Assembly: GCF_003086295.3 (NCBI RefSeq)
Contig: NW_027255451.1
Location: 1,363,554-1,427,553, forward strand
Direction of reading: 5' to 3'
Origin: Arachis hypogaea
Taxonomy: Eukaryota > Streptophyta > Magnoliopsida > Fabales > Fabaceae
Length of the DNA stretch: 64,000 nt
Shown here: positions 33,932 through 45,392 of the stretch, in pieces
How positions within the stretch are numbered: the first letter of the stretch is position 1
Layout of the letters: every line of letters starts with the position of its first letter
Notes under the pieces: generated by a model
The model's input: only the letters and a program-made list of their open reading frames with translations
Told to the model about the DNA's origin: nothing
The model's database searches: none
Position numbers and translations under genes: made by a program

Positions 33932-34857
33932 GGAGTTAGTTTGATGTAATTAGGACCTCTAGACTTCATTTTAAATTTTCCTTTTTACTTGCATTTTAAT
34001 TGGGAGCTTTGGGACTTTCGGAGAGAACTTGGAAGGAGAATTGATCTCTCTTCTTCTTGGTTCCTTGCTGGAAGCACTCTTTACTTTTCTTGCTTTGGAT
34101 CTTGGGTGGAGAATTGAAGAAATTCTGTTTCAATCTCACCTTGAGATCCCTTGTTTATTTTCTTTCTGCATAATTGAATTTGAATTTTTGTTTACTGCTT
34201 CTTCATCTACTTTGCTTCTGCAATTTACTTTTCTTTACTTCTTTTGCAATTTCTCTTATTGGATCAAGGAAGGATTTGAGATCTAGACTTGTTATCTAGT
34301 CTCTTCCACTCCTGAGATCTTCAACACCTTTTAGAATTGCTGCAACTTAAGCACTGCTTTCCAGTTCTTTAAATTCTCAAGCCATTTTACTTTTCTGTTA
34401 AGATCTACTTCACTGCACTTAGATTTTCTCTTTTATGTTTAATGCAATTTAGTTGTTCTTGTTCAGATTTTGCTATCCCAATTCCCAATTCCTTTTATGA
34501 TTCAAGCAATTTACATTTCTTGCACTTTAAGCTTCAGCCATTTACATTTCTTGCAATCTAAGTTTCTGCAATTTATATTACTTGCACTTTAAGAATCTGC
34601 TTCTTTACTTTCCTGCTCTTTAATTTACTGCATTTTACCCCTCTCCCTTTACTTTTGATGCAATTTAGTTTCTGCAAGTTACAAATCACTCAACCAAATC
34701 TTGATTCTCTTGACTAAATCAACCACTAAACTAAAATTGCTCAATCCTTCATTCCATGTGGGATCGACCTCACTCATGTGAGTTATTATTACTTGATGCG
34801 ACCCTGTACACTTGCCGGTGAATTTTGTGTTGGTTCGTTTTCCACACATCAAGTTTT

Positions 34858-34878
34858 TGGCGCCGTTGTCGGGGATTG
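34858..34878 (+). other. E3 primer-binding site, tRNA-Asp, one mismatch
   Basis: TGGCGCCGTTGTCGGGGA, differing from E1 and E4 by one C-to-T change, six bases after the LTR end. Confidence 0.92.
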
Positions 34879-35054
34879 ATTAGATTGACATTGATTAAGT
34901 GAAGTGGAAATCTAGATCAAGCACTTTTTATTTTTCTGTTTTTGACTAACACACTAACTGTTTGAATTTTTGCTTAAACCAATTAACATTTCACTTCAGC
35001 CATGGATTGAAGTGTTATTGCTTTCTGGTGTTGTGATTCCTATGCTTTGGTTGT
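34879..35054 (+). other. E3 untranslated leader
   Basis: Between primer site and gag start; homologous to the leaders of the other elements. No gene. Confidence 0.75.
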
Positions 35055-37929
35055 ATGTCAGGTACAAGGAGAATTACACCTACTTTTTGTGAACAAGACG
35101 AAAGAACCCTCAGAAGATTAAGAAGAGCCGAAAGAGGGAAAAACATTGTTGGAGAAGAGGAGTCAGAGGAAGAATTCCAAGATATGGAGGAACACTTAAC
35201 AAATCCACCAAATGGAATAGAATGAGCAACCAATAACAACAATAATCCACCACAGAGAAGAGTTTTGGCTTCCTACACATGTGCAGATCCTAGACATTGT
35301 GGGAGTAGCATTCTTACCCCAAATGTTAATGCAAATAACTTTGAACTAAAGCCACAACTCATCACCTTGGTTCAAAACAATTGTTCTTATGGAGGAGGAC
35401 CACTTGAAGACCCTAACCAACACTTGTCCACCTTCTTGAGGATTTGTGACACTGTCAAAACCAATGGTGTGCACCCTGACAGTTACAAGCTACTGCTATT
35501 TCCATTTTCTCTCAGAGACAAAGCCACTCAATGGTTGGAATCCTTTCCAAGGGACAGCATCAACAATTGGGATGATCTAGTAACCAAGTTCCTTGCCAAG
35601 TTTTACCCACCTCAAAGAGTTATTAGATTGAAGACTGAAGTGCAAACATTCACACAAATGGATGCTGAACCCTTGTATGAGGCATGGGAACGATACAAAG
35701 CTCTAATTAGGAAGTGTCCACCAGGAATGTTCAGTGAGTGGGACAGATTGCAGAATTTCTATGAAGGCTTGACACTGAAATCTCAAGAAGCTTTAGATTA
35801 TTCAGCAGGAGGCTCTTTACAACTAATGAAAAGGGGCAGAGGAAGCCCAAAATCTCATTGATATGGTGGTCAACAATCAATATTTCTTTTCTCATCAAAG
35901 GCAATGCCAACCATCACAAAGGAAAGGAGTGATGGAGTTGGAAGGAGTGGACTCAATCCTAGCTCAAAACAAAATGATGCAGCAGCAAATTCAACAATAA
36001 TTTGAGCAAATGGCCAAGAGGATTGATAGCCTTCAAGTTGCAGCAGTCAAAACAAGCCAACCATCATCCACATGGGGGCAAAATGAAGAAACTCAAGAGG
36101 AACAACAGCAAGAACAAGTCCAGTACATGCATAACCAAAATTCTGGGCCAAATGAAGTCTATGGTGATACTTACAATCCCTCTTGGAAAAACCATCCCAA
36201 CCTTAGGTGGGGAGACAATCACAATCAACAGCAGTCATGGCAAAGAAACTCCACTCAAAATAATTGGAAAAACACAAACCACAATAACCCAACCTCTAAC
36301 CAAAACACATACAGAAAACCACAAAACACTTACCCCAATTCTAACCATCATCCATCCAATAACCAAGCCTCAAACCAAAACACTTATCCTCAACCCTCCA
36401 CACCTCACAATCAACCAATTTCACAAGACTCTCAGAGAATTAACAACTTGGAGCTCTTGATGGAAAAGATGATGAAGAATCAAGAGATGACATTGAGGAA
36501 TCAGGAAGCATCCATGAAAAATATGGAAAGGCAAATTGGACAACTCTCCAAGCAAATCACCATTGAGAGGCCATCAAGCTCACTACCTAGTGACACTATC
36601 CCTAATCCAAAAGAGGAGTGCAAGGCAATACAACTAAGGAGTGGCAAGACCCTGGTGAAAAATGAAGAAGCAACCAAGAGACCAAAGGAAAGTGACAAGA
36701 AACAAGCTGGGGAAGAAAAGGCCAATGATGAGAATGCAACAACAAGCAAGCATGCCTCCGAGGGGCTCAAAGATAAGAAAGACCGACCACAAAAATTAAG
36801 AGAAGGGAAGGAAGCAATGAAAGAGCCAACCAAGGAAAAAAGGCAGGGAGTGAACTTCACACCACCTCTGCCATATCCTCAAAGGTTCAACAAAGAGACT
36901 AAGGACCAACACTTCCCAAAATTCCTTGAAATCTTCAAAAAGTTGGAGATCAATATTCCCTTAGCTGAAGCACTTGAGCAAATGCCCCTGTATGCTAAGT
37001 TCCTGAAAGAACTCATAAAAAAAAAGAGGAGTTGGCAAGAAAAAGAGACTGTGCTTCTCACTGAAGAGTGCAGTGCACTCATTAGAAAAGGACTCCCTCC
37101 CAAGTTAGAAGACCTTGGAAGTTTCTTCCTACCTTGCACCATTGGAAATCTACTTATCAACAGGGGGATGTGTGACTTAGGAGCAAGCATAAATTTAATT
37201 CCATCATCCTTAGTGAAAAAGCTTGGCATAGAGAAGGTGAAACCAATACAGATGTCCTTAGAATTGGTGGATCAGTCAGTGGTATATCCCAAGGGAGTGA
37301 TTGAAAACCTTTTAGTTAAGGTTGACAAGTTCATTTTTCCTGCGGACTTTGTAATACTGAACACTGAAGGAGAAGAAAATAATTCAATCATCTTGGGAAG
37401 GCCATTTTTAGACACTGCTAGAGCCATCATGGATGTAGAGCAGGGAGACTTAACTCTTAGGATGCATGAGGACAGCATTACCCTGAAAGTGTTCCCAGAA
37501 CCACAAATTAGTGAAGAAAGAAGCAAGGTGGTCAGTGACTGTTTTCCAAGGCAAGCAATCAACAACACAGGGGAGCAGAGGAATGAACAGGTGCAAGGAG
37601 GAGAAAGAATTCAAAAAGGAATCAGGATGATAAACAAGAAGGAAGGTACCACAACCAAAGCTGCTGTCAAGGAAGAAAGGTTAACAAGAAAAAGGAAGAA
37701 AAACAAGAAGGAGGCTCACAAAGGGTGGAAGAATAAAAAAATCCCAACTGAAGGATTCTCCAAAGGCGACAAGGTGCAACTAATATATCAGCAGATGGGA
37801 ACTGAGGATCACTACACTGTTAACCAAGTACTCTCTCTTGAGCATGTGGAAATTGAGCACCAAGGGACAAAGAAGAAGCTCACAGTCAGAGGGGACAAGC
37901 TGAGGCACTACAGTCATCAACCACCATAA
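35055..37929 (+). pseudogene. E3 gag-protease with integrase-tail-like C-terminus
   Basis: The start ATG at 35055 gives 'MSGTRRITPTFCEQDERTL'. Three lesions break it: TGA at 35223-35225, a one-base insertion near 35830, and TAA at 35998-36000. The rest, 36010-37929, is a clean 639-codon frame. It contains an Asn/Gln-rich linker, 'MERQIGQLSKQI', a Lys/Glu-rich segment, 'PPLPYPQRFNKETKDQHFPKF', and the protease with D-L-G-A-S at residues 389-393 and 'SIILGRPFLDTARAIMDVEQG' near residue 458. The end is 'KKIPTEGFSKGDKVQLIYQQ' then 'VEIEHQGTKKKLTVRGDKL' and 'RHYSHQPP', resembling an Athila integrase tail. RT, RNase H and the integrase core are missing without any trace. The same structure in E2 shows this is the family design, not private damage. 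Confidence 0.9.
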
Positions 37930-39543
37930 AAGAAGGGTTCAATGTCAAGCTAGTGACAATAAAAGAGCGCTTGTTGGGAGGCAACCCAACCTGAAGTAGT
38001 TTTCTTTTCATAGCTATTTTAATAAAGAGGTCAATTAGCTTTATCTGTATTACAAGAAGTTAAGTTTGGTGTTGCACACCAAAACAATATAAGAGAGAAT
38101 GAAGGATTCTAAGTTTGGTGTTCCACCAAAATCCCATCATAAAACACATTCTCACTTCCTGCATAAAGCTAGCTTCAAGCATTCAGATAAACTAGTTGAC
38201 TATTCTGCTGTTTTCTAGTTATTAGTTTTATTGCTTTTGAAAAAAAAGAAAAAAAAAAGAGATTTTGCATATAGCTAATTTGTTGCATAAGAAGCATTGG
38301 CAAGGAACTAAGTTTGGTGTTCACACACCAAAGTCAGTTCAAGAGCCCACAAATAAGTCTTGCAGATTAGCCGAATACCTAAAGGAGTCGAAAAGCAAGC
38401 AACATTTGAGGAGTATGCAGGAAAATAGCCAACAAATCAAGGAACATCTGCATTATGACTTACAAGGAACAAACAGAAGGAAGAATGAAAAGCTGCAACC
38501 CAACAGGTTGTATTTATACTTGATCCTTGTTGTTGTGTAATGATTTAATTCAGAGAGTCCTTTATGTCTGGCTGGAATGATCATGTAGTTGCAAGTGGAA
38601 GTACATGTTGAAGAAAGCTATCTGCTTAAATTTTGCTTGAAAGTTATCTGCATAATAATTGTCATCATCCATCAACTTGAACACTTTGTTTTGTTTTCCC
38701 TTTCTGTTTGAATAAAAGAGAGATGTTTGATTTAGAAAAGTAATTGTCCAATGTTGCAAAAGTTAGAATGAAAGTTAGTGGAGGTATATGTTTGATTTAA
38801 TTGTTAGCTCATAAAATAAACGTTGCAGAATGACTTGTTTCTTAAAGCCTAAGCTAGTTTGCTGCTATGATCCTTCAAATAATGAAAGCCCCTTGAAAAT
38901 AAACCAAAACAGAAAGAAAAAGAAAGAAGAAAAGCCAAAAGTTGGCAAAGAAACAAACAATAAGGCTAGACACCAATAGCTTGGACCCTAGAACATATGC
39001 CTGTGGTGTTTGTGTACTAGGATATGCTTGGACAAGTAGGTTCTAAGGAGTATCTTAAAACTTGGCAACTTAGATCAACTGATTTGGGATTGTCAACTAA
39101 AAGTCCACAATAAAGAGCAACCTAGCTACAAAACATTTAGTAATCCAAAGAGATGCTGGGCATCAATGATCCTAGGAAGAAAAAGGTGAGCCATGTGTCT
39201 GTGGTGAAGAAATGTTGAGTAAAATAAGGCCAAAGGCCACTGCAACATTTGACACCAAGCCTTCAATAAGAAATAAGTTCTGTAATGCAAAAGAAAGAAG
39301 AAAAGCTGACAAGGAAAATGAGCAAAAAGTGAGGATTCATAGCAGCAACCTTAGTGAGCCCTTAAAGGAACATTGTTTGTTTTGACAGCAAGTAATAAAT
39401 GAGCTACTTTTGATCTGCATAAAGCCCCATAGACCAAGTTCAACTATCTGCCTAATAAGAACATATATACTTGTCTATTTCATTCTATCTTCTCTTATGT
39501 TTGATGCTTGCTTAGGGACAAGCAAGTTTTAAGTTTGGTGTTG
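37930..39543 (+). other. E3 noncoding 3' region with hairpin motifs
   Basis: After the stop comes the conserved block AGCGCTTGTTGGGAGGCAAC (about 37967-37986). Three perfect short hairpins follow: 38065-38083 (TTTGGTGT/ACACCAAA, 3-base loop), 38114-38130 (7-bp stem) and 38313-38332 (8-bp stem, 4-base loop). The same AAGTTTGGTGTTG motif ends at 39543, directly before the 3' LTR. The 91-codon frame at 38265-38540 has no recognisable features and overlaps a hairpin, so I do not call it a gene. The region 38640-39543 is homologous to E2 22189-23100, while the E2 accessory ORF has no counterpart here. Confidence 0.82.
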
Positions 39544-39950
39544 TGATGACAAGTCATCATAGTCTAGTTTTACTAGCCTTTTTCTTTGTTTTTCATTTGG
39601 TTTATGCACTTTCTTGCACTCTAAGTAAGTAATTTGGAATGAAAATGCATGACTTCTTTGAATCAAACAACCACCATGAAATTGATGCTAAATCATGAGG
39701 TTTAAGATAAATTTAATTGATTTTTAATGATTAATAGACCTTGTGAATTTGGTGATACTTTGATTGGTTGTTTTGATTAATTGTAGGTGAAGAAAAGAAG
39801 AAAAGAAGGAAGCGTGGCCTAAGAAGCGTGGCTCAAAGGAGAAAAAGTGTGGCCAAGAAAGGAGGAAGTGTGGTGCAACAAAACCATGAAGCTCTCTCCA
39901 AAGCTCACTAAGTGAGCGCTACAGTTGCTTCCAGGAGACCAAGGCACAAA

Positions 39951-40507
39951 GCTCAGCTCACTTTGTGAGCTGAGCACAACACAAGGCCAAGAAATAAGGA
40001 AATGAGGAACCAAGCTCAGCTCACAAAGTGAGAATTATCAAGAGCATTGAGGAAATAATTCAAAGAAAATGATTTGCAAATGCATGCTCCAAGGCTTGAA
40101 CTCATGACCAAGGGGGATGGGGGAGGCGCTACTCACAAAGGAAAATAAGCAAAAAATGGCCAAATGCACTCCTCAAGGTTCGAACTCACAACCATGAGGA
40201 AGCAAGGAAGCAAGGCATCACAAGAAAACCAAGGAAAAGCTCCAGCGCATGCTTCCTCCAAGTTTCAAACCAAGGACCCTTCCTTGGATGCACCAAAGCT
40301 CAGCTCACAAAGTGAGCTCAGCGCTATCCATGGGCACATGCAACACATCTTGACACGGCCAGGAAAAGAGTGGAGCGCGCATGACACGGTCCTGGGCAGC
40401 ACAAGGCGCAACAAATTGGCACCAAGGCACCAAAGCTCCCTGATGCACCCCAACCAACAAGACACGCTATGCAAGGCACAAAGCTCAGCTCACAAAGTGA
40501 GCTGAGC
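39951..40507. repeat. U3 inverted-repeat array of E3 3' LTR
   Basis: GCTCAGCTCAC/GTGAGCTGAGC hairpins at 39951-39975 and 40483-40507, with a slightly imperfect unit at about 40300-40324. Same design as in the 5' LTR. Confidence 0.88.
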
Positions 40508-40620
40508 ATTCCCCTGGGAGATACATTTAGGCTGAAATTGAAATTTAAAATTCCAACTTAATTCATTTCTTCACCAAATTAAAAGCCCATCCAAATTTCA
40601 ATATCCAAGAATAGAAAGTG

Positions 40621-40628
40621 TATAAATA
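40621..40628 (+). promoter_or_regulatory. TATA box of E3 3' LTR
   Basis: TATAAATA in the common context. Transcripts starting from this LTR would read into satellite block B. Confidence 0.75.
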
Positions 40629-41548
40629 GGAGTTAGTTTGATGTAATTAGGACCTCTAGACTTCATTTTAAATTTTCCTTTTTACTTGCATTTTAATTGG
40701 GAGCTTTTGGACTTTCGGAGAGAACTTGGAAGGAGAATTGATCTCTCTTCTTCTTGGTTCCTTGCTGGAAGCACTCTTTACTTTTCTTGCTTTGGATCTT
40801 GGGTGGAGAATTGAAGAAATTCTGTTTCAATCTCACCTTGAGATCCCTTGTTTATTTTCTTTCTGCATAATTGAATTTGAATTTTTGTTTACTGCTTCTT
40901 CATCTACTTTGCTTCTGCAATTTACTTTTCTTTACTTCTTTTGCAATTTCTCTTGTTGGATCAAGGAAGGATTTGAGATCTAGACTTGTTATCTAGTCTC
41001 TTCCACTCCTGAGATCTTCAACACCTTTTAGAATTGCTGCAACTTAAGCACTGCTTTCCAGTTCTTTAAATTCTCAAGCCATTTTACTTTTCTGTTAAGA
41101 TCTACTTCACTGCACTTAGATTTTCTCTTTTATGTTTAATGCAATTTAGTTGTTCTTGTTCAGATTTTGCTATCCCAATTCCCAATTCCTTTTATGATTC
41201 AAGCAATTTACATTTCTTGCACTTTAAGCTTCAGTCATTTACAATTCTTGCAATCTAAGTTTCTGCAATTTATATTACTTGCACTTTAAGAATCTGCTTC
41301 TTTACTTTCCTGTTCTTTAATTTACTGCATTTTACCCCTCTCCCTTTACTTTTGATGCAATTTAGTTTCTGCAAGTTACAAATCACTCAACCAAATCTTG
41401 ATTCGCTTGACTAAATCAACCACTAAACTAAAATTGCTCAATCCTTCAATCCCTGTGGGATCGACCTCACTCATGTGAGTTATTATTACTTGATGCGACC
41501 CGGTACACTTGCCGGTGAGTTTTGTGTTGGATCGTTTTCCACACATCA

Positions 41549-42849
41549 GTGCTGACCCTCGTTCTTTATATGACGCTATCCCGAGGAGGACAGCTAAAGA
41601 CGAGCCGTAATGGCCTCATCTTTGGCAAGCTCCTCCGGTTTTTTTTCACTGTTTTTTTTCGGTTTTTTTTATTTTTTATTTTAACGTTGTGTTGACCCTC
41701 GTTCTTTAAATGACGCTATTCCGAGGAGGACACATAAAGGCGAGCCGTAATGGCCTCATCTTTGGCAAGCTCCTCCGGTTTTTTTCACAGTTTTTTCCGA
41801 CTTTTTTCCGGGTTTTTTTTTTTATAACGTTGTGCTGACCCTTGTTCTTTATATGACGCTATCCCGAGGAGGACACATAAAGGCGAGCCGTAATGGCCTC
41901 ATCCTTGGCAAGCTCCTCCGGGTTTTTTCACAGTTTTTCTCCCAGTTTTTTTTAGGTTTTTTTTTTCAGTTTTTTCTTGGTTTTTTTTTTTACGTTGTGC
42001 TGACTCTCGTTCTTTAAATGACGCTATCCAGAGAAGGAAACCTAAAGGCGAGCCGTAATGGCCTCATCTTTGGCAAGCTCCTCCGGTTTTTTTCACAGTT
42101 TTATTCCCGGTTTTTTTCCGATTTTTTTTCGGTTTTTTCTGGTTTTTTTTTTTTTTTACAATGTGCTGACTCTCATTCTTTAAATGACGCTATCCAGAGG
42201 AGGACACCTAAAGGCGAGCCGTAATGGCCTCATCTTTGGCAAGCTCCTCCGGTTTTTTTCCAAAGTTTTTTCCGTTTTTTTTTTTTTTTAACGAGGTGCT
42301 GACTCTCGTTCTTTAAATGATGCTATCCCGAGGAGGACACCTAAAGGCGAGCCGTAATGGCTTCATCTTTGGCAAGCTCCTCCGGTTTTTTTTTCACAGT
42401 TTTTTTCCTGGTTTTTTTCCTATTTTTTTACGTTATACTGAGTCTCGTTCTTTAAATGACGCTATCCCGAGAGGGACACCTAAAGGCGAGCCGTAATGGC
42501 CTCATCTTTGGCAAGCTCCTCCGGTTTTTTTTCAAAGTTTTTTCCGGTTTTCTTCTTTTTTTTTTTTTTTAACGTTGTGCTGACTCTCGTTCTTTAAATG
42601 ACGCTATCCCGAGGAGGACACCTAAAGGCGAGCCGTAATGGCTTCATCTTTGGCAAGCTCCTCCATTTTTTTTTCATAGTTTTTTTCCCGGTTTTTTTCC
42701 GATTTTTTTTAACGTTGTGTTGACCCTCGTTCTTTATATGACGCTATCCCGAGGAAGACACATAAAGGCGAGCTGTAATGGCCTCATCTTTGGCAAGCTC
42801 CTCCGGTTTTTTTCACAGTTTTTTCCCCGTTTTTTTCCAATTTTTTTCT

Positions 42850-42888
<39 letters not shown>

Positions 42889-44865
42889 GTTGTGCTGACC
42901 CTCATTCTTTAAATCACGTTATTCCGAGGAGGACACCTAAAGGCGAGCCGTAATGGCCTCATCTTTGGCAAGCTCCTCCGATTTTTTTCCGGTTTTTTTT
43001 CTTTTTTTTTTTACGTTGTGCTGACTCTCGTTCTTTAAATGAAGCTGTCCCGAGGAGGACACCTAAAGGCGAGCCGTAATGGCTTCATCTTTGGCAAGCT
43101 CCTACAGTTTTTTTTCATAGTTTTTTTCCCGGTTATTTTCCGATTTTTTTTCTTTTTTTTTTTTTACGTTGTGCTAACCCTCGTTCTTTATATGAGGCTA
43201 TCCCGAGGAGGACACATAAAGGCAAGCCGTAATGGCCTCATCTTTGGCAGCTCCTCCGGTTTTTTTCACAGTTTTTTTCCCGGCTTTTTTTTTTTTTATG
43301 TTGTGCTGACCCTCGTTATTTATATGACGCTATCTCGAGGAGGACACATAAAGGCGAGCCGTAATGGCCTCATCTTTGGCAAGCTCCTCCGATTTTTTTC
43401 ACAGTTTTTTCCCGGTTTTTTTCCGATTTTTTTTTTGGGTTTTTTCCTGTTTTTTTTTTTCTTTACGTTGTGCTGACTCTCGTTCTTTAAATGACGCTAT
43501 CCCAAGGACGACACCTAAAGGCGACCCGTAATGGCCTCATCTTTGGCAAGCTCCTCCGGTTTTTTTCCACAGTTTTTTTCCCAGTTTTTTCCTTTTTTTT
43601 TTATCTTGTGCTGACCCTCGTTCTTTATATGACGCTATCCCGAGGAGGACACATAAAGGCGAGCCGTAATGGCCTCATCCTTGGCAAGCTCCTCCGGTTT
43701 TTTTCACATTTTTTTTCCGATTTTTTTCCGGTTCCTTTTTTTTTTTACGTTGTGCTGACTATCGTTCTTTAAATGAAGCTGTCCCGAGGAGGACACCTAA
43801 AGGCAAGCCGTAATGGCTTCATCTTTGGCAAGCTCCTCCGATTTTTTTCATAGTTTTTTTTCCCGGTTATTTTCCGATTTTTTTTTTTCGTTGTGCTGAC
43901 CCTCGTTCTTTATATGACGCTATCTCGAGGAGGACACATAAAGGCGAGCCGTAATGGCCTCATCTTTGGCAAGCTCCTCCGGTTTTTTTCACAGTTTTTC
44001 TCCCGGTTTTTTTTCGATTTCTTTTCGGTTTTTTTTTTTTTACCTTATGGTGAGTCTCGTTCTTTAAATGACGCTATCCCGAGGAGGACACCTAAAGGCG
44101 AGCCGTAATGGCCTCATCTTTGGCAAACTCCTCCGGTGTTTTTTCACAGTTTTTTTCCGGTATTCTTTTTTACGTTGTGCTGATTCTCGTTCTTTAAATG
44201 ACGCTATCCCGAGGAGGACACCTAAAGTAGAGCCGTAATGGCCTCATCTTTGGCAAGCTCCTCCGATTTTTTTCCGGGTTTTTTTTCACAGTTTTTTTCC
44301 TGTTTTTTTTATTTTTTATTTTAACGTTGTGTTGACCCTCGTTCTTTAAATGGCGCTATCCCGAGGAGGACACATAAAGGCGAGCCGTAATGGCCTCATC
44401 TTTGGCAAGCTCCTCCGGTTTTTTTCACAGTTTTTTCCGACTTTTTCCGGGTTTTTTTTTTTATAACGTTGTGCTGACCCTCGTTCTTTATATGACGCTA
44501 TCCCGAGGAGGACACATAAAGGCGAGCCGTAATGGCCTCATCCTTGGCAAGCTCCTCCAGTTTTTTTCACAGTTTTTCTCCCAGTTTTTTTTAGGTTTTT
44601 TTTCGGTTTTTTCCAGTTTTTTTTTTTACGTTGTGCTGACTCTCGTTCTTTAAATGACGCTATCCAGAGAAGGACACCTAAAGGCGAGCCGTAATGGCCT
44701 CATCTTTGGCAAGCTCCTCCGGTTTTTTTCACAGTTTTATTCCCGATTTTTTTCCGATTTTTTTTTCGGTTTTTTTCTGGGTTTTTTTTTTTTTACAATG
44801 TGCTGACTCTCGTTCTTTAAATGACGCTATCCCGAGGAGGACACCTAAAGGCGAGCCGTAATGGC
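41549..44865 (+). repeat. Satellite block B (about 3.3 kb)
   Basis: Continuation of block A in the same orientation and monomer phase after E3. Monomers resemble block A variants (TTATATG/ACATAAAG, TTAAATG/ACCTAAAG, GAAGCTGTCCC); no unit of the TTAAACGACG/TTCGGCAAGC type was seen. It ends at GTAATGGCCTC where E4 begins. No genes. Confidence 0.96.
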
Positions 44866-45392
44866 CTCTTCTCTTTTGGAGCCAACGTTTGACCTCACGT
44901 TTGAGGCAAACGTTGGCTCAAACGTTGCTTTCCAGGAGCTTCATTCTTCAGCCAACGTTTGACCTCAACGTTTGAGGCAAACGTTGGCGTAAACGTTGGC
45001 TTTTCCCCAGGGTGTTCTTCAACTGCTACTCACGTTTGAGTTGACGTTTGAGGCAAACGTTAGCTCAAACGTGAATTCCATTTTCTCACACTCATTCTTG
45101 CAACCTTCTTCCATAATGTTGGCACACCTTTTGTTTCCTTTCTTCACCTACAAGTAATCAAAACAACCAATCAAAGTATCACAAAATTCACAAGGTTTAT
45201 AAATCAATTAATTATCAACTAAAGTTGGCTTGAACCTCATGATTTTGTATCAATTAAAAGGTGGTTGATTGAGTTAAGGAAACCAAGCAATTCCAATTCA
45301 AATGGCTAATTTATAATGCAAGAAAGTGCATAAAACTGAATGAAAATAAAAGAAAAAGGCTAGTGAAACTAGGCTAAGATGACTTGTCATCA
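44866..45392 (-). repeat. E4 3' LTR fragment
   Basis: Matches 48843-49369 of the 5' LTR. In element orientation it begins TGATGACAAGTCATC at 45392 and stops inside the U3 hairpin array at 44866. The bases CTC at the junction fit both the satellite core (GGCCTC) and the LTR (CTCTTCTC), a 3-bp microhomology. About 1.6 kb of LTR is missing. Confidence 0.9.

Larger units (their letters stand above)
33158..34851 (+). repeat. E3 5' LTR, right part
   Basis: Resumes the E3 5' LTR after E2 and matches 39881-41548 of the 3' LTR. Ends CACACATCA at 34851. Contains the U3 hairpin array (33228-33810), the TATA box (33924-33931), degenerate repeats (about 34500-34680) and the U5 block (about 34700-34820). 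Confidence 0.95.
19552..41548 (+). mobile_element. E3: non-autonomous Athila-type retrotransposon, split by E2
   Basis: 5' LTR 19552-19888 plus 33158-34851, tRNA-Asp primer site 34858-34878, gag-protease 35055-37929, a 1.6-kb noncoding 3' region, and 3' LTR 39544-41548. Perfect 5-bp duplication GTGCT at both ends. Without E2 the element is about 8.7 kb. It has no RT, RNase H or integrase core, so it would have needed enzymes from a relative. The two LTRs differ at roughly 30 sites by eye plus one 26-bp deletion in the 3' copy. The rejoined 5' LTR of 2031 bp minus 26 equals the 3' LTR length of 2005. Confidence 0.94.
39544..41548 (+). repeat. E3 3' LTR (2005 bp)
   Basis: Starts TGATGACAAGTCATCATAG and ends CACACATCA, followed by the target duplication GTGCT. 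Relative to the 5' LTR it has a 26-bp deletion near 40438 that removes one hairpin unit. It preserves the empty target site of E2 at about 39870-39895. TATA box 40621-40628. Confidence 0.96.

Noticed and set aside
36501..37568. Minus-strand frames opposite E3 gag-protease
   Set aside because: They are antisense to a well-recognised gag-protease frame and have no features of their own.
38265..38540. 91-codon frame in the E3 3' region
   Set aside because: No recognisable domain, no counterpart in E2 or E4, and it includes one of the hairpin motifs. Chance frame is more likely.
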